From an uncultured Eubacteriales bacterium (GTDB lineage: Bacteria > Bacillota > Clostridia > Oscillospirales > CAG-272): DNA of 8,946 bases. Under the pieces are notes generated by a model. That model was given only the letters and a program-made list of their open reading frames with translations. It ran no database searches and had not been told where the DNA came from. The stretch is from assembly GCA_934503195.1 (NCBI GenBank), contig CAKSVM010000111.1, positions 1 through 8,946 of the forward strand. Reading direction: 5' to 3'. Position numbers and translations under genes: made by a program. Shown here piece after piece: positions 1 to 6,597 of the stretch (the first letter of the stretch is position 1; every line of letters begins with the position of its first letter).

Positions 1-1130
1 TCCTTAAGTGCCGCGACCTTCGCGGCCTCGAGTTTGGCGTTTGCCTTCGCCTCGATCTTCGCGCGCGCCTTGCGGCGGCGGTCCTGCTCGAATTTGTCCC
101 ACCAGCCCGACACTTTTCCGCCGACGAAATTAAAGAATTTCTTCCGCTTCGTGTAGCCGATGATGAGCTCGATCACCGCTAAAATCACGATGATTATGAT
201 CGGTATGAGCTTTCCTACGTAAAGTATCGCCGCGCGGTCGACGAGAATCACAGCCGCGTTCTCCCAGTACGGATACGCGACAAGCTTCGTCCGCACCGAT
301 CTGCGCGAGAAATTCTTAAGCCCCGACATAAGTCCCGAGTCGGTGAAGCGGCTTGAGTTCTCGACGATCTCGATGTACTGATCGTCCGCGTTCAGCGACT
401 TTTTAAGGATGTCCTTCGCGAAATTCTTGACCGGGTCCGGCATACAGGTCTCAACGCAGGTGATCGACATCGAGGAATTAAGCTCAGCAAGCTTCGAATA
501 GCTCATGTATATGCGCGGGTACTCGCCGTAGAACTCGGCGTAGTCGGGATCCGACTCGCAGACGCCGACGATGTAGAAATCCTGCCCCGAAATCTGGAGC
601 CGCTTTCCCACAACGTCAGGCGAGCCGAAGAACTGCCACGCCAGGTCGTTGTCGATGATTATCGTGTCGTTGAGCACCGTATCGCCGGTGTTTATGTAGT
701 TTCCCGAAAGAAGTTTTATCGGGTGGAAGGTGAAGAAGTCGGCTCCGACGCCGAGTGCCGTCGCGCGGACGCCCGATTTCGCGGTCTTTCCGGTCTCCTC
801 GTTCAGCTTTGAGAGGCTTACCGCCCCCTCGCCGCTGTAGGAGTAGGAATAGATCCGCGCGCCGTCGTTTGCCGCGCTGACCGACGCCTCGACAAGCGCG
901 GCGTCGATGCTCTGCGTCATCTGATGCTTCACCGAATCCTCGTCGATTCCCGCGTTTGGCGACAGGAAGGCCGAGAGCTGGGCGTATCTCGTCCCGTCGG
1001 CCGCCCACCGCTCGCAGACCCGCTGTGAGTCGAGCCGCGAGCCGAGCGAATTCTGCACGAGCGTAAAGATTCCGATTAGCAGCAGGCAAACCGCTGTCAG
1101 AATCCCCGCCGTGATCTGAAATTTCTTCAT
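1..1130 (-). CDS. MacB-like ABC transporter permease / envelope protein (partial, 3' end beyond window)
   Basis: The reading frame starts at the ATG at 1130 and stays open to base 1, so at least 376 residues are encoded and the C-terminus is missing. Residues about 5-25 form one membrane segment. An extracytoplasmic domain of about 280 residues follows and resembles the MacB periplasmic core domain: an LLSGNY motif near residue 140, FFGSPDVVGKRL at about 167-178 and YIVGV at 186-190. A second membrane segment lies at about 308-326, followed by a very basic helical tail (KRKK, DRRRKARAK). Classical MacB proteins have three C-terminal membrane helices; only the first is visible here before about 50 charged residues. 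The gene starts one base after the stop of the adaptor gene and has only a weak ribosome binding site (GGCGGAAAA well upstream), so translational coupling is likely. Inferred role: membrane partner of the adaptor in an ABC efflux or envelope-remodelling complex. No ATP-binding domain is seen. Confidence 0.75.
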   Translation of the reverse strand, partial: MKKFQITAGILTAVCLLLIGIFTLVQNSLGSRLDSQRVCERWAADGTRYAQLSAFLSPNAGIDEDSVKHQMTQSIDAALVEASVSAANDGARIYSYSYSGEGAVSLSKLNEETGKTAKSGVRATALGVGADFFTFHPIKLLSGNYINTGDTVLNDTIIIDNDLAWQFFGSPDVVGKRLQISGQDFYIVGVCESDPDYAEFYGEYPRIYMSYSKLAELNSSMSITCVETCMPDPVKNFAKDILKKSLNADDQYIEIVENSSRFTDSGLMSGLKNFSRRSVRTKLVAYPYWENAAVILVDRAAILYVGKLIPIIIIVILAVIELIIGYTKRKKFFNFVGGKVSGWWDKFEQDRRRKARAKIEAKANAKLEAAKVAALK

Positions 1131-1131
1131 A

Positions 1132-3303
1132 TTACTTGGAATTTTCCGCCATTCTCACCTGCATACCGGCTGAGATCGGCTTTGTGGAGGTGGTGATTAT
1201 GAACTCGCTGCCCATCACGCCCGAGATGGCCGAGTTCGTGTCGTCGCTGGCGAGGACGTTGACGTCGACGCGCTTCGCGATGTAGCGGTTGCCGAGCGGA
1301 CTCGACTTCGCCTCGACCGCGAGTACGAACTTACCGTTGTTGTCCTCGCGGACCGCCGAGTTCGGAACGACCGTGTCATAGGTCTGACCCTTTTCGCCGA
1401 TCGTGAGGTTGAGCGACTGACCGACCGTCACGTCTCCGGTGAGCGTGATCGTCGCGATCTTGTTCTGACCGGGGTTCTTCGGGTCGTTTCTGACCGACGA
1501 GATGGTTCCCTTGATGTTCGACCACCAGTTGTTCGAAATCGTGACTTCGTCGCCCGTGCGGACGCGCTTCGACTGCTCAGCCGTGAGATTGATCTCGCAC
1601 GAGTAGCCAAGCTCGGTCACAACGATCTCGCAGAGAGTCTGACCCATCGTCGTCTCGCTTCCGTTCGCCGCCGAGATCGACGTCACCTGACCGTCGACCG
1701 TCGCCAGAATCTTCGCGTCGACCGAGTTAGCCTCGAACTTCGCTACCTGCTCCTTCGCCTCGTTGATCTTCTCGACAAGTTCGTCCATCTCGATCTGGTC
1801 GCGCTGATTCTGTAAGGAATTCTCTTCCTTCTTCTTCGCTAAATTGTGCTGGAGAGTCGTGAGATCCTGCTGGAGATTCTTGATCGTCTCCTGCTGGCTC
1901 TCGACATCCTTCACGTCGCCGATATCCTTAAGCTCGTCGTTCTTGTCCGAGATCGTCTCGGTGAGCTGTTCGAGCTGATCGTTCAGCTTTTCGACCGACG
2001 CCTCGCAGCCTTCGAGCTGTTCGAGCTTTACGAGCGAATCGTGGGTGGTCTTCGCGTCGGTGTATTCGGTCTTCTTCTTGTCGAATTCCTCGGACGCCGA
2101 ATTTGCCGCGGTCGTCGCTACCTTGCGGTTCTTGGTCGCCGCGTCGAGACGGTTCTTCGCCTTTTCGGTTCCAGCGATGTTCTTAAGCTGCTCTTCGAGC
2201 TTGCTTAACTGCTCGTTGTAGTCTTCCATCTGACGGTCATAGGCAAGCTTTTCAGACTCTTTTACTTTGTTCTGTGAATCGAGAAGCCCGACATAGGTCT
2301 GATAACGATTCTCAGCCTCGACACGCCACTTCTCGACGTTATCATAGCTTCCGCTTCCCTGATTGTAGAGCACGAGTGCGCTGTTGTATCTGAAATCCGC
2401 GTCAACGTACGAATCATACGCTTCATCAATCTTATCGTTGATCTCCTTGATCTTGAGTTCGTAATCTTCTTTGTAACGCTTGATTATTTTTTGTTTTTCC
2501 GCGATCTGCTCGTTTAACTGCTTCGCGGAGGTCGATCCGTCGACGTCGAGTGCCTCGTAAGCCTCGGTCGCCTTAGTGTACTCAGCCTCGGCCGCTTCGA
2601 GAGCCGCCGCCGTCTGTTCCTTTTTGAGCTCGGCCGCGTCATACTCGGTCTTCGCCGCGTCGAGCTTTACCTGAGCCGACGCGATGCGCTCGGCCGTCGT
2701 CTCGCCGTCAAGCGAAACGTCCGCCGCCTGACCCTTCAGCTTCGAAATCTGATTGTTGTAGGCCGTGATCTGCTTGTTCAGTTCCTTCTGATCGGCGGTC
2801 AGCTGCTTGATCTCGGCCTTTAAGTCGTCGATCAGATTCGCGTTGCCCGTGATCTTTTCGAGTGCCTTCTGAGCCTTCGTCAGCTCGTCGCGCTTCTGCG
2901 AAATCGCGAGCTCGTCGGAATAGTAGTCGACGCCCGACTCAAGCTGCTTTAATCTGTACTGCTTTTCGAGCGACGCTAAAGTCTCGCGCGCCGTCTTGAG
3001 CTGCGTCGACTCAGCGTCCTCAAGATAGAAAAGTACGTCGCCGACCTTTACGTCCTGGCCATCCTTTACCGCCACGGAAAGCACCGTGCGCGATTCGTCG
3101 ATCGTGATCTTGTGCGTCTGATTCGCCTTGACCGTAGCCGACGTCCGGATCTTCGCCGTGATGCTTCCGCTCTGCGTGTACTGTGCCGCCACTTCGGGCA
3201 GCGAATAGTTCATGATCGTGTTCGAGAAGAAGGTCAGTATCAGCATTATAATAAGAAAAATTATAATCGCGTTCTTGACCCAACCGCGTCTGTTCGTGTT
3301 CAT
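1132..3303 (-). CDS. HlyD/MacA-type membrane fusion (periplasmic adaptor) protein with very long coiled coil
   Basis: The product has 723 aa. Residues 11-28 form an N-terminal membrane anchor after a short basic cytoplasmic tip. Residues about 48-96 are the first part of the barrel-sandwich (lipoyl-like) hybrid domain, with VKDGQDVKVGDVLFYLED at 79-96. Residues about 98-525 are rich in Lys, Glu, Gln, Leu and Ala and look like coiled coil, interrupted by short Gly/Asp/Ser loops. The second lipoyl half begins near 530 (ILATVDGQVTSI), followed by beta-barrel and membrane-proximal domains to the end. This order (anchor, half lipoyl, helical hairpin, half lipoyl, barrel) is diagnostic of membrane fusion proteins. 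Typical MacA/YknX proteins have about 370-400 aa; the excess here is almost all coiled coil. The ATG is well supported by AAGGAG seven bases upstream. It is the first gene of a two-gene unit with the MacB-like protein. The cargo is unknown. Confidence 0.88.
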   Translation of the reverse strand: MNTNRRGWVKNAIIIFLIIMLILTFFSNTIMNYSLPEVAAQYTQSGSITAKIRTSATVKANQTHKITIDESRTVLSVAVKDGQDVKVGDVLFYLEDAESTQLKTARETLASLEKQYRLKQLESGVDYYSDELAISQKRDELTKAQKALEKITGNANLIDDLKAEIKQLTADQKELNKQITAYNNQISKLKGQAADVSLDGETTAERIASAQVKLDAAKTEYDAAELKKEQTAAALEAAEAEYTKATEAYEALDVDGSTSAKQLNEQIAEKQKIIKRYKEDYELKIKEINDKIDEAYDSYVDADFRYNSALVLYNQGSGSYDNVEKWRVEAENRYQTYVGLLDSQNKVKESEKLAYDRQMEDYNEQLSKLEEQLKNIAGTEKAKNRLDAATKNRKVATTAANSASEEFDKKKTEYTDAKTTHDSLVKLEQLEGCEASVEKLNDQLEQLTETISDKNDELKDIGDVKDVESQQETIKNLQQDLTTLQHNLAKKKEENSLQNQRDQIEMDELVEKINEAKEQVAKFEANSVDAKILATVDGQVTSISAANGSETTMGQTLCEIVVTELGYSCEINLTAEQSKRVRTGDEVTISNNWWSNIKGTISSVRNDPKNPGQNKIATITLTGDVTVGQSLNLTIGEKGQTYDTVVPNSAVREDNNGKFVLAVEAKSSPLGNRYIAKRVDVNVLASDDTNSAISGVMGSEFIITTSTKPISAGMQVRMAENSK

Positions 3304-3310
3304 TTAATTT

Positions 3311-3316
3311 CTCCTT
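3311..3316 (-). promoter_or_regulatory. Ribosome binding site of the adaptor gene
   Basis: AAGGAG on the minus strand with seven bases before the ATG at 3303. It fixes the adaptor start. I found no convincing -35/-10 pair for this operon between 3317 and 3700, so its promoter remains unassigned. Confidence 0.8.
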
Positions 3317-3331
3317 GTAAGTTTGTTTATC

Positions 3332-3396
3332 GGTGGGGTGGGGGGGGTAACCCCTTTTATGTAATGGGGTTCCCCGCCCCTCCGAACCTCCCCACC
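3332..3396. repeat. G-run/C-run foldback in the leader of the adaptor operon
   Basis: On the plus strand GGTGGGG (3332-3338) is the exact reverse complement of CCCCACC (3390-3396). Between them lie a run of eight G (3340-3347), an internal hairpin GGGG-TAA-CCCC (3344-3354), another GGGG (3366-3369) and C-runs at 3372-3380. The segment can fold into one large GC-rich stem or several smaller ones, and the plus strand has enough G-runs to consider a quadruplex. It ends 15 bases upstream (in the direction of transcription) of the adaptor ribosome binding site, so it could affect expression or be an inserted palindromic repeat. Function unknown. Confidence 0.6.
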
Positions 3397-3436
3397 CTTT
3401 ACCAAACCTTTTTAGACAAAAATTTATTGGTTCGTT

Positions 3437-3471
3437 GAGGGTTTCCCTCTGCGAATGGGTTAGTGCAGAGG
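3437..3471. repeat. Two overlapping, mutually exclusive hairpins
   Basis: GAGGG (3437-3441), loop TTT and CCCTC (3445-3449) make one hairpin. CCTCTGC (3446-3452) pairs perfectly with GCAGAGG (3465-3471) to make another and uses the same CCTC bases. On the plus strand the second is followed by AATTTTT, like a weak intrinsic terminator, but no plus-strand gene lies just upstream. On the minus strand no U-run follows. The role is unclear. Confidence 0.45.
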
Positions 3472-3561
3472 AATTTTTATGTAATTAAGCGCGAACAAAT
3501 TATTGATATAAGCTTTTTAACGTTCTCTCCACCCAGTAGCACCCCCGCCGCCCATGATAAT

Positions 3562-3602
3562 CGGCGCAGAGCCGGAGTACAGACGACCCGACGGGCTTCT
3601 GT
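3562..3602. repeat. Pair of short hairpins in the spacer
   Basis: CGGC (3562-3565) pairs with GCCG (3571-3574) across a five-base loop. ACAGA (3579-3583) pairs with TCTGT (3598-3602) around an inner CCC-GAC-GGG hairpin (3587-3595). They sit immediately left of the three strong hairpins and may belong to the same element. Each is short enough to arise by chance; only their clustering is suggestive. Confidence 0.35.
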
Positions 3603-3609
3603 TGACTTG

Positions 3610-3691
3610 GTGACAATTCCGCAAGGAATTGTCACACTTGCGCGTTCACGCGCAAGTGTTGCGCACGGCGCGCGAAATAGTGCGGTGCGCA
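3610..3691. repeat. Three abutting perfect hairpins (REP-like palindromic element)
   Basis: Three perfect inverted repeats follow one another with no spacer. The first is GTGACAATTCC (3610-3620), loop GCAA, GGAATTGTCAC (3625-3635): 11 bp. The second is ACACTTGCGCG (3634-3644), loop TTCA, CGCGCAAGTGT (3649-3659): 11 bp. The third is TGCGCAC (3660-3666), an 18-base GC-rich loop, GTGCGCA (3685-3691): 7 bp. The first two share two bases. The element lies 9 bp past the stop codon of the MalG-like permease on the minus strand. There is no U-tract, so it is not a standard intrinsic terminator. It could stabilise the 3' end of the permease mRNA, or be a copy of a dispersed palindromic repeat. The structure is certain; the function is inferred. 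Confidence 0.8.
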
Positions 3692-3700
3692 TGGCAGAGA

Positions 3701-4633
3701 CTAACCTTTTATGCCTCCCGAGTAAGCGATTCCATCTACTAAATAGTCCTCTGAATACAGGAATATAAGTAAGGTCGGGATCATGTAGACGACGGCGACG
3801 GCGAACGCGAGGCCGGCGTCTTGGGTGTTGACCTTTGAGAGGAAGACCGAGAGGGGATGGAGTTCGGTGTCGGAGAGGAGAATGAGCGGCTGCTCGACCA
3901 TGTTCCAGTAATCGATGAAGACGAGGATTATGACCGAGTAGATCGTACCTTTTGTCAGCGGCATGAAGATCCGGAAGAAGATCTGGAATTCGTTCGCTCC
4001 GTCGAGCTTTGCCGCCTCGACCATCGCCGTCGGGACTCTGCGCATGAACTTCGTCAGTATGAAGACCGAGAAGGGCGCGAAGATTCCGGGCAGGATGATC
4101 GCCCACCGTGTGTCGAGAATGTGCAGCCACTCAGACACCAGATAGTTCGGAACGAGCGTCACCTGATACGGCATCAGCATCAGGATGATGTAGACGAAGA
4201 AAATTCCGTTCGCCAGCTTCGAGCGGTTCCGCGCGAAGCAGTAGGCCGCGCCCGCCGCGATGATCACCTGACCCGCCACAATCGGTACCGTCAGAATCAC
4301 CGAGTTCCAGAACTTCAGAAGATACGCCGGACTCGTGATGAACGCCGTCTTGTACTGCCCGAAGCTCACCATGTCGGGGATGAACTTCAGATTCACCTTT
4401 TCCGAAATGAAGGTCTTCGCGTCGGAATTCGCGTTCTGGAAAATCTGTCCGTAGTTCGCCGAGATCTCGGTCGTCGACATGAACGAGTTCGTGATCGTCA
4501 GCACCGTCGGCATCAGGAACAGCAGAGCGAAGAAGCCGACGATTATGAAGGTCAGCCAGTCGAGCATCCGCTCGCGGCGTTTTCGCGTCACGCGCAGTTT
4601 TCTCTGCTGTTCGATTGTGAGTTCTTTTTTCAT
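3701..4633 (-). CDS. Carbohydrate ABC transporter permease, MalG/AraQ-like (CUT1 family)
   Basis: The 310 aa protein is one of two inner-membrane permease subunits of a sugar importer. After a basic cytoplasmic N-terminus (residues 1-24) come about six hydrophobic helices: the first at about 25-50, the others between about 105 and 300. The EAA loop that docks on the ATPase is clear at 206-226: EAAKLDGA, then a spaced I and MPL, matching the EAA---G---------I-LP pattern of binding-protein-dependent permeases. The C-terminus ends in GGIKG, close to the usual GGVKG-type ending of MalG relatives. Length is slightly above the usual 275-285 aa because of an extracytoplasmic stretch at about 55-100. 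The start overlaps the upstream permease gene by four bases (ATGA), with GAGGGGG ten bases upstream, so the two are co-translated. The sugar cannot be read from the sequence. Confidence 0.92.
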   Translation of the reverse strand: MKKELTIEQQRKLRVTRKRRERMLDWLTFIIVGFFALLFLMPTVLTITNSFMSTTEISANYGQIFQNANSDAKTFISEKVNLKFIPDMVSFGQYKTAFITSPAYLLKFWNSVILTVPIVAGQVIIAAGAAYCFARNRSKLANGIFFVYIILMLMPYQVTLVPNYLVSEWLHILDTRWAIILPGIFAPFSVFILTKFMRRVPTAMVEAAKLDGANEFQIFFRIFMPLTKGTIYSVIILVFIDYWNMVEQPLILLSDTELHPLSVFLSKVNTQDAGLAFAVAVVYMIPTLLIFLYSEDYLVDGIAYSGGIKG

Positions 4634-5583
4634 TCCTCAATGTCCCCCTCGATCTTGTTGTCCCCGAGGAAGAGCGCGCCTATCAGCACCGCCATCACGA
4701 GACTCATCAGCACCGCCGCCGCCGAAAGCTTGGGATAATCAAGCGACTCGAACGTGTTGTTCATGAAGTGTTGCAGCATATACATCTTTCCGTACGGATA
4801 ATCGCTCGTCAGCAGGTAAACCTCGCGGAAAATCTTGAACGAGTTGATGATGCTCATCAGCGTCACGAAGAGGATCGTCGACGTCAGATACCTCAGCTTT
4901 ATCATGTAGAATATCTGCCACTTCGACGCGCCCTCGAGCGTCGCCACCTCGATGACGTCGTTCGGGATGTTCGATAACGCCGCCATGAATAAGATCATGT
5001 TGTAGCCTAAATTCTTCCAGACGAAGAGCAGAACGACCACGATCTGCGAGTAATCCGACTTCAGCCAGTCGATCTTATCGACGCCGAAGAGGCCGAGCAG
5101 CTCGTTCGCCGCGCCGTTGTAGTGGAACACGACCTGCCAGATGAGGATGATCGACGCGACCGGGACCATCATCGGTGAAAGGAAGATTGTCCGGAGATTC
5201 GACTTGTACGGCACGTTGCGCTCAAGCACAATCGCCAGTATCAACGGCAGAACCACCGCCAGCGGAACCGCCATCGCCGAGAAGGTCAGAGTGTTTTTCG
5301 CGGCTCGCTTGAAGGCCGCGTTCTGAAAGAGATTTATGAAATTGTCCAGAAATACAAATTCGCGGTTGACCGGGCTGTCGACGACCGAGTAGAAGATGAC
5401 CACCAGAAAAGGCACTATGTAGAACACAAGCAATCCGATGAGACTCGGCAGAAGGAAGAGATTGACCGACCGCCGTTCGGCTTTTTGCACCTTTGACAGT
5501 CCTCTCTTCTTTTTGCCCGGAATTTTTGGCGAATTTTCCGGCACGACAACACCGGCCGGAACGGCTGTTTTTTTCTTTACCAT
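4630..5583 (-). CDS. Carbohydrate ABC transporter permease, MalF/UgpA-like (CUT1 family)
   Basis: The 317 aa protein is the MalF-type partner permease. It has a long basic, proline-containing cytoplasmic N-terminus (residues 1-38), a first membrane helix at about 41-67 with the common LLPSLIGLLVFYIVPF pattern, and further helices between about 95 and 310. The EAA-loop region is recognisable at 212-233 (EVATLEGASKWQIF) but degenerate: the second A is replaced by V, D by E, and the expected LP is LRY. The stop overlaps the start of the MalG-like gene by four bases, so these form one operon. GAGGA lies four bases before the ATG at 5583. No binding-protein or ATPase gene is in the operon; the lipoprotein at 7413-8876 is the likely partner, and a shared MsiK-type ATPase elsewhere is inferred. 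Confidence 0.92.
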   Translation of the reverse strand: MVKKKTAVPAGVVVPENSPKIPGKKKRGLSKVQKAERRSVNLFLLPSLIGLLVFYIVPFLVVIFYSVVDSPVNREFVFLDNFINLFQNAAFKRAAKNTLTFSAMAVPLAVVLPLILAIVLERNVPYKSNLRTIFLSPMMVPVASIILIWQVVFHYNGAANELLGLFGVDKIDWLKSDYSQIVVVLLFVWKNLGYNMILFMAALSNIPNDVIEVATLEGASKWQIFYMIKLRYLTSTILFVTLMSIINSFKIFREVYLLTSDYPYGKMYMLQHFMNNTFESLDYPKLSAAAVLMSLVMAVLIGALFLGDNKIEGDIEE

Positions 5584-5609
5584 GATTCCTCGATTCCTGA
5601 TTTGTTTTT

Positions 5610-5618
5610 CACTCTATA
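5610..5618 (-). promoter_or_regulatory. Possible -10 region of the permease operon
   Basis: On the minus strand the short gap upstream of the MalF-like gene contains CTTATAGAG, with TATAGA as a possible -10 about 30 bases before the ATG. No good -35 lies at 16-18 bases. A promoter is expected here because the hydrolase transcript should end just upstream, but the match is weak. Confidence 0.3.
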
Positions 5619-5635
5619 AGACGCGGAAAGTGAAG

Positions 5636-5674
5636 AAAAGTTCCCGGTTTTCTCAAAAAAATCCGGGAATTTTT
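5636..5674. terminator. Hairpin terminator after the hydrolase gene
   Basis: TTCCCGG (5641-5647) and CCGGGAA (5663-5669) form a perfect 7 bp stem that extends outward through GAAAA/TTTTC with one G-T pair. Read on the minus strand it starts about 10 bases after the hydrolase stop and is followed by CTTTTCTTC, a U-rich tail. Read on the plus strand it is followed by TTTTT. The A/T-rich loop can extend the stem. It probably ends the hydrolase transcript and separates it from the permease operon. Confidence 0.65.
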
Positions 5675-5683
5675 CAGATTTTT

Positions 5684-6457
5684 TCAGAACGTGACCTCGA
5701 CCATTATCGGGAAGTGATCCGAGATGAAAACGCCGTCCTTTTCGTCGCAGCATACGACAAGCTCGCCGTGCTTCATGTCCGCGGGCGCGAATATGTAGTC
5801 GATTTTGTTCACCGGGTCGGCGTACTGTCCGAATCCGTGGAAAGTGAATCCTGATTCTTCGGCGAGATCAACAAGCTTTACTGCCGGATAACCGAGCATA
5901 GTTGTTATGCAGAGATCTTCGGGCGGCGCGTTGAAGTCTCCGGTGACAAAGAACGGCATCAAAGACTTTTCATTGTCCGAGCTGATCTTCTGGAGCACCT
6001 GATTTGACGCCAGAACCCGCGCGACCTTGCCGACGTGGTCGGTGTGAACGTTGTAGAACCTGAACGGATCGCCGCCACGGGGCTTGAGCGTCACCGAAGT
6101 GCAGATTCTCGGGCAGGGCGACTGGTCGCCGGTGTAGCGCGAGCCGGGGATGTCGGGCGTCGCGGAGAGCCAGAAGGTCTCGGCGTCGCAGAGGTAGAAT
6201 TTATCCTTTCTGAAGGCGACGCAGACGGCCTCGTCGTCGCGGTTTCTTCCCCGCCCGCCGCCGACGAAGGTGTATTCGTCGAAATTTTCGATCAGCCAGT
6301 CGTACATACGCGGCCGGATTTCCTGAAATCCGATGACGTCGGGCGAATATTTTCTGAGCTTTTCGAGGATGAACGGCCGACGGTTCGTGAAGGAATTGAT
6401 CCCGTCGGACTCGCAGTCGCAGCGAAGATTGCAGGACATGATTTTGTAGTTTTGCAT
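5684..6457 (-). CDS. Endonuclease/exonuclease/phosphatase (EEP) family hydrolase
   Basis: The 257 aa length is normal for a single EEP domain. The Mg2+-dependent phosphodiester/phosphomonoester hydrolase active site is complete: N10 (CNLR), E46 (GFQEIR), N136-V-H138-T-D140-H141, G173-D174-F175-N176, K218-I-D220-Y-I-F and S246-D247-H248. The FWLS-TP--PGS segment followed by PRI-TSV is typical of an uncharacterised bacterial EEP subfamily (the EEP-1 type, from memory). There is no signal peptide or membrane segment, so it should act in the cytoplasm. The substrate is unknown: nucleic acid, a phosphorylated sugar or a lipid head group are all possible. GGAGG five bases before the ATG at 6457 supports the start. 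It has a perfect promoter, is divergent from the TetR gene and is probably its target. It lies upstream of the sugar permeases on the same strand but is separated by a terminator. Confidence 0.88.
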   Translation of the reverse strand: MQNYKIMSCNLRCDCESDGINSFTNRRPFILEKLRKYSPDVIGFQEIRPRMYDWLIENFDEYTFVGGGRGRNRDDEAVCVAFRKDKFYLCDAETFWLSATPDIPGSRYTGDQSPCPRICTSVTLKPRGGDPFRFYNVHTDHVGKVARVLASNQVLQKISSDNEKSLMPFFVTGDFNAPPEDLCITTMLGYPAVKLVDLAEESGFTFHGFGQYADPVNKIDYIFAPADMKHGELVVCCDEKDGVFISDHFPIMVEVTF

Positions 6458-6502
6458 GATTGCCTCCGGTATATAATAATAGGTAGGGAAATTTCAGTTA
6501 CG

Positions 6503-6517
6503 CTCAATCGGTTTGAG
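6503..6517. promoter_or_regulatory. Candidate TetR operator, proximal site
   Basis: CTCAA-TCGGT-TTGAG is an imperfect palindrome with 5 bp arms. It lies just downstream of the predicted transcription start of the hydrolase (about 6524, minus strand), where a bound repressor would block transcription. Its core AATCGGTT recurs in opposite orientation at 6555-6569. Confidence 0.5.
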
Positions 6518-6530
6518 ATGTTCTACGATA

Positions 6531-6559
6531 ATTATAACACAAATCCCCGCGTTTGTCAA
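6531..6559 (-). promoter_or_regulatory. Perfect sigma-A promoter of the hydrolase gene
   Basis: On the minus strand TTGACA (6559-6554), exactly 17 bases, then TATAAT (6536-6531). Both hexamers match the consensus at every position. Transcription would start near 6524, giving a leader of roughly 67 nt. The -35 overlaps the distal candidate operator. Confidence 0.88.
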
Positions 6560-6569
6560 CCGATTTGAG
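6555..6569. promoter_or_regulatory. Candidate TetR operator, distal site
   Basis: GTCAA-CCGAT-TTGAG is an imperfect palindrome covering the -35 of the hydrolase promoter. Its reverse complement shares AATCGGTT with the site at 6503-6517, and the two can be aligned as 14-mers beginning CTCAA and ending TTGA with a one-base shift inside. A pair of related sites bracketing a promoter next to a divergent TetR gene is the usual layout for local repression. Confidence 0.5.
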
Positions 6570-6597
6570 AAATAAATCGCAAAATTTACGCATCCGC

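Larger units (their letters stand above)
3304..3700. other. Gene-free spacer rich in inverted repeats
   Basis: I see no supportable gene between the adaptor start and the end of the sugar permease operon. The plus-strand reading frame through 3463-3768 is built largely from hairpin arms and then runs antisense to the permease, so I do not call it. The spacer contains the foldback, the mutually exclusive hairpins, the small hairpins and the three-hairpin element listed separately, separated by AT-rich stretches (around 3401-3430 and 3472-3525). The promoter for the adaptor operon should lie here, but I cannot place it with confidence. Confidence 0.6.

Noticed and set aside
1846..2208. Plus-strand open frame antisense to the adaptor coiled coil
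   Set aside because: A repetitive Leu/Val/Arg-rich product arises from reversing Glu/Lys/Gln/Leu coiled-coil codons; it has no start signals.
3610..3700. Three hairpins as a Rho-independent terminator of the permease operon
   Set aside because: None of the stems is followed by a U-run on the minus strand, so it does not meet the usual criteria, although it may protect the 3' end.
3304..3700. CRISPR array or insertion sequence in the repeat-rich spacer
   Set aside because: The hairpins have different sequences, with no direct repeats with regular spacers, no transposase and no flanking target duplication visible.
3463..3768. Plus-strand frame of 101 codons through the hairpin region
   Set aside because: Its codons are largely the arms of inverted repeats and its end runs antisense into the permease gene. 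It has no good ribosome binding site and no recognisable domain.
3857..4738. Long plus-strand open frame antisense to the two sugar permeases
   Set aside because: The translation is an Arg/Glu/Asp/His-rich string without domains, as expected from the reverse of biased codons. The minus strand encodes clear permeases with membrane helices and EAA loops.
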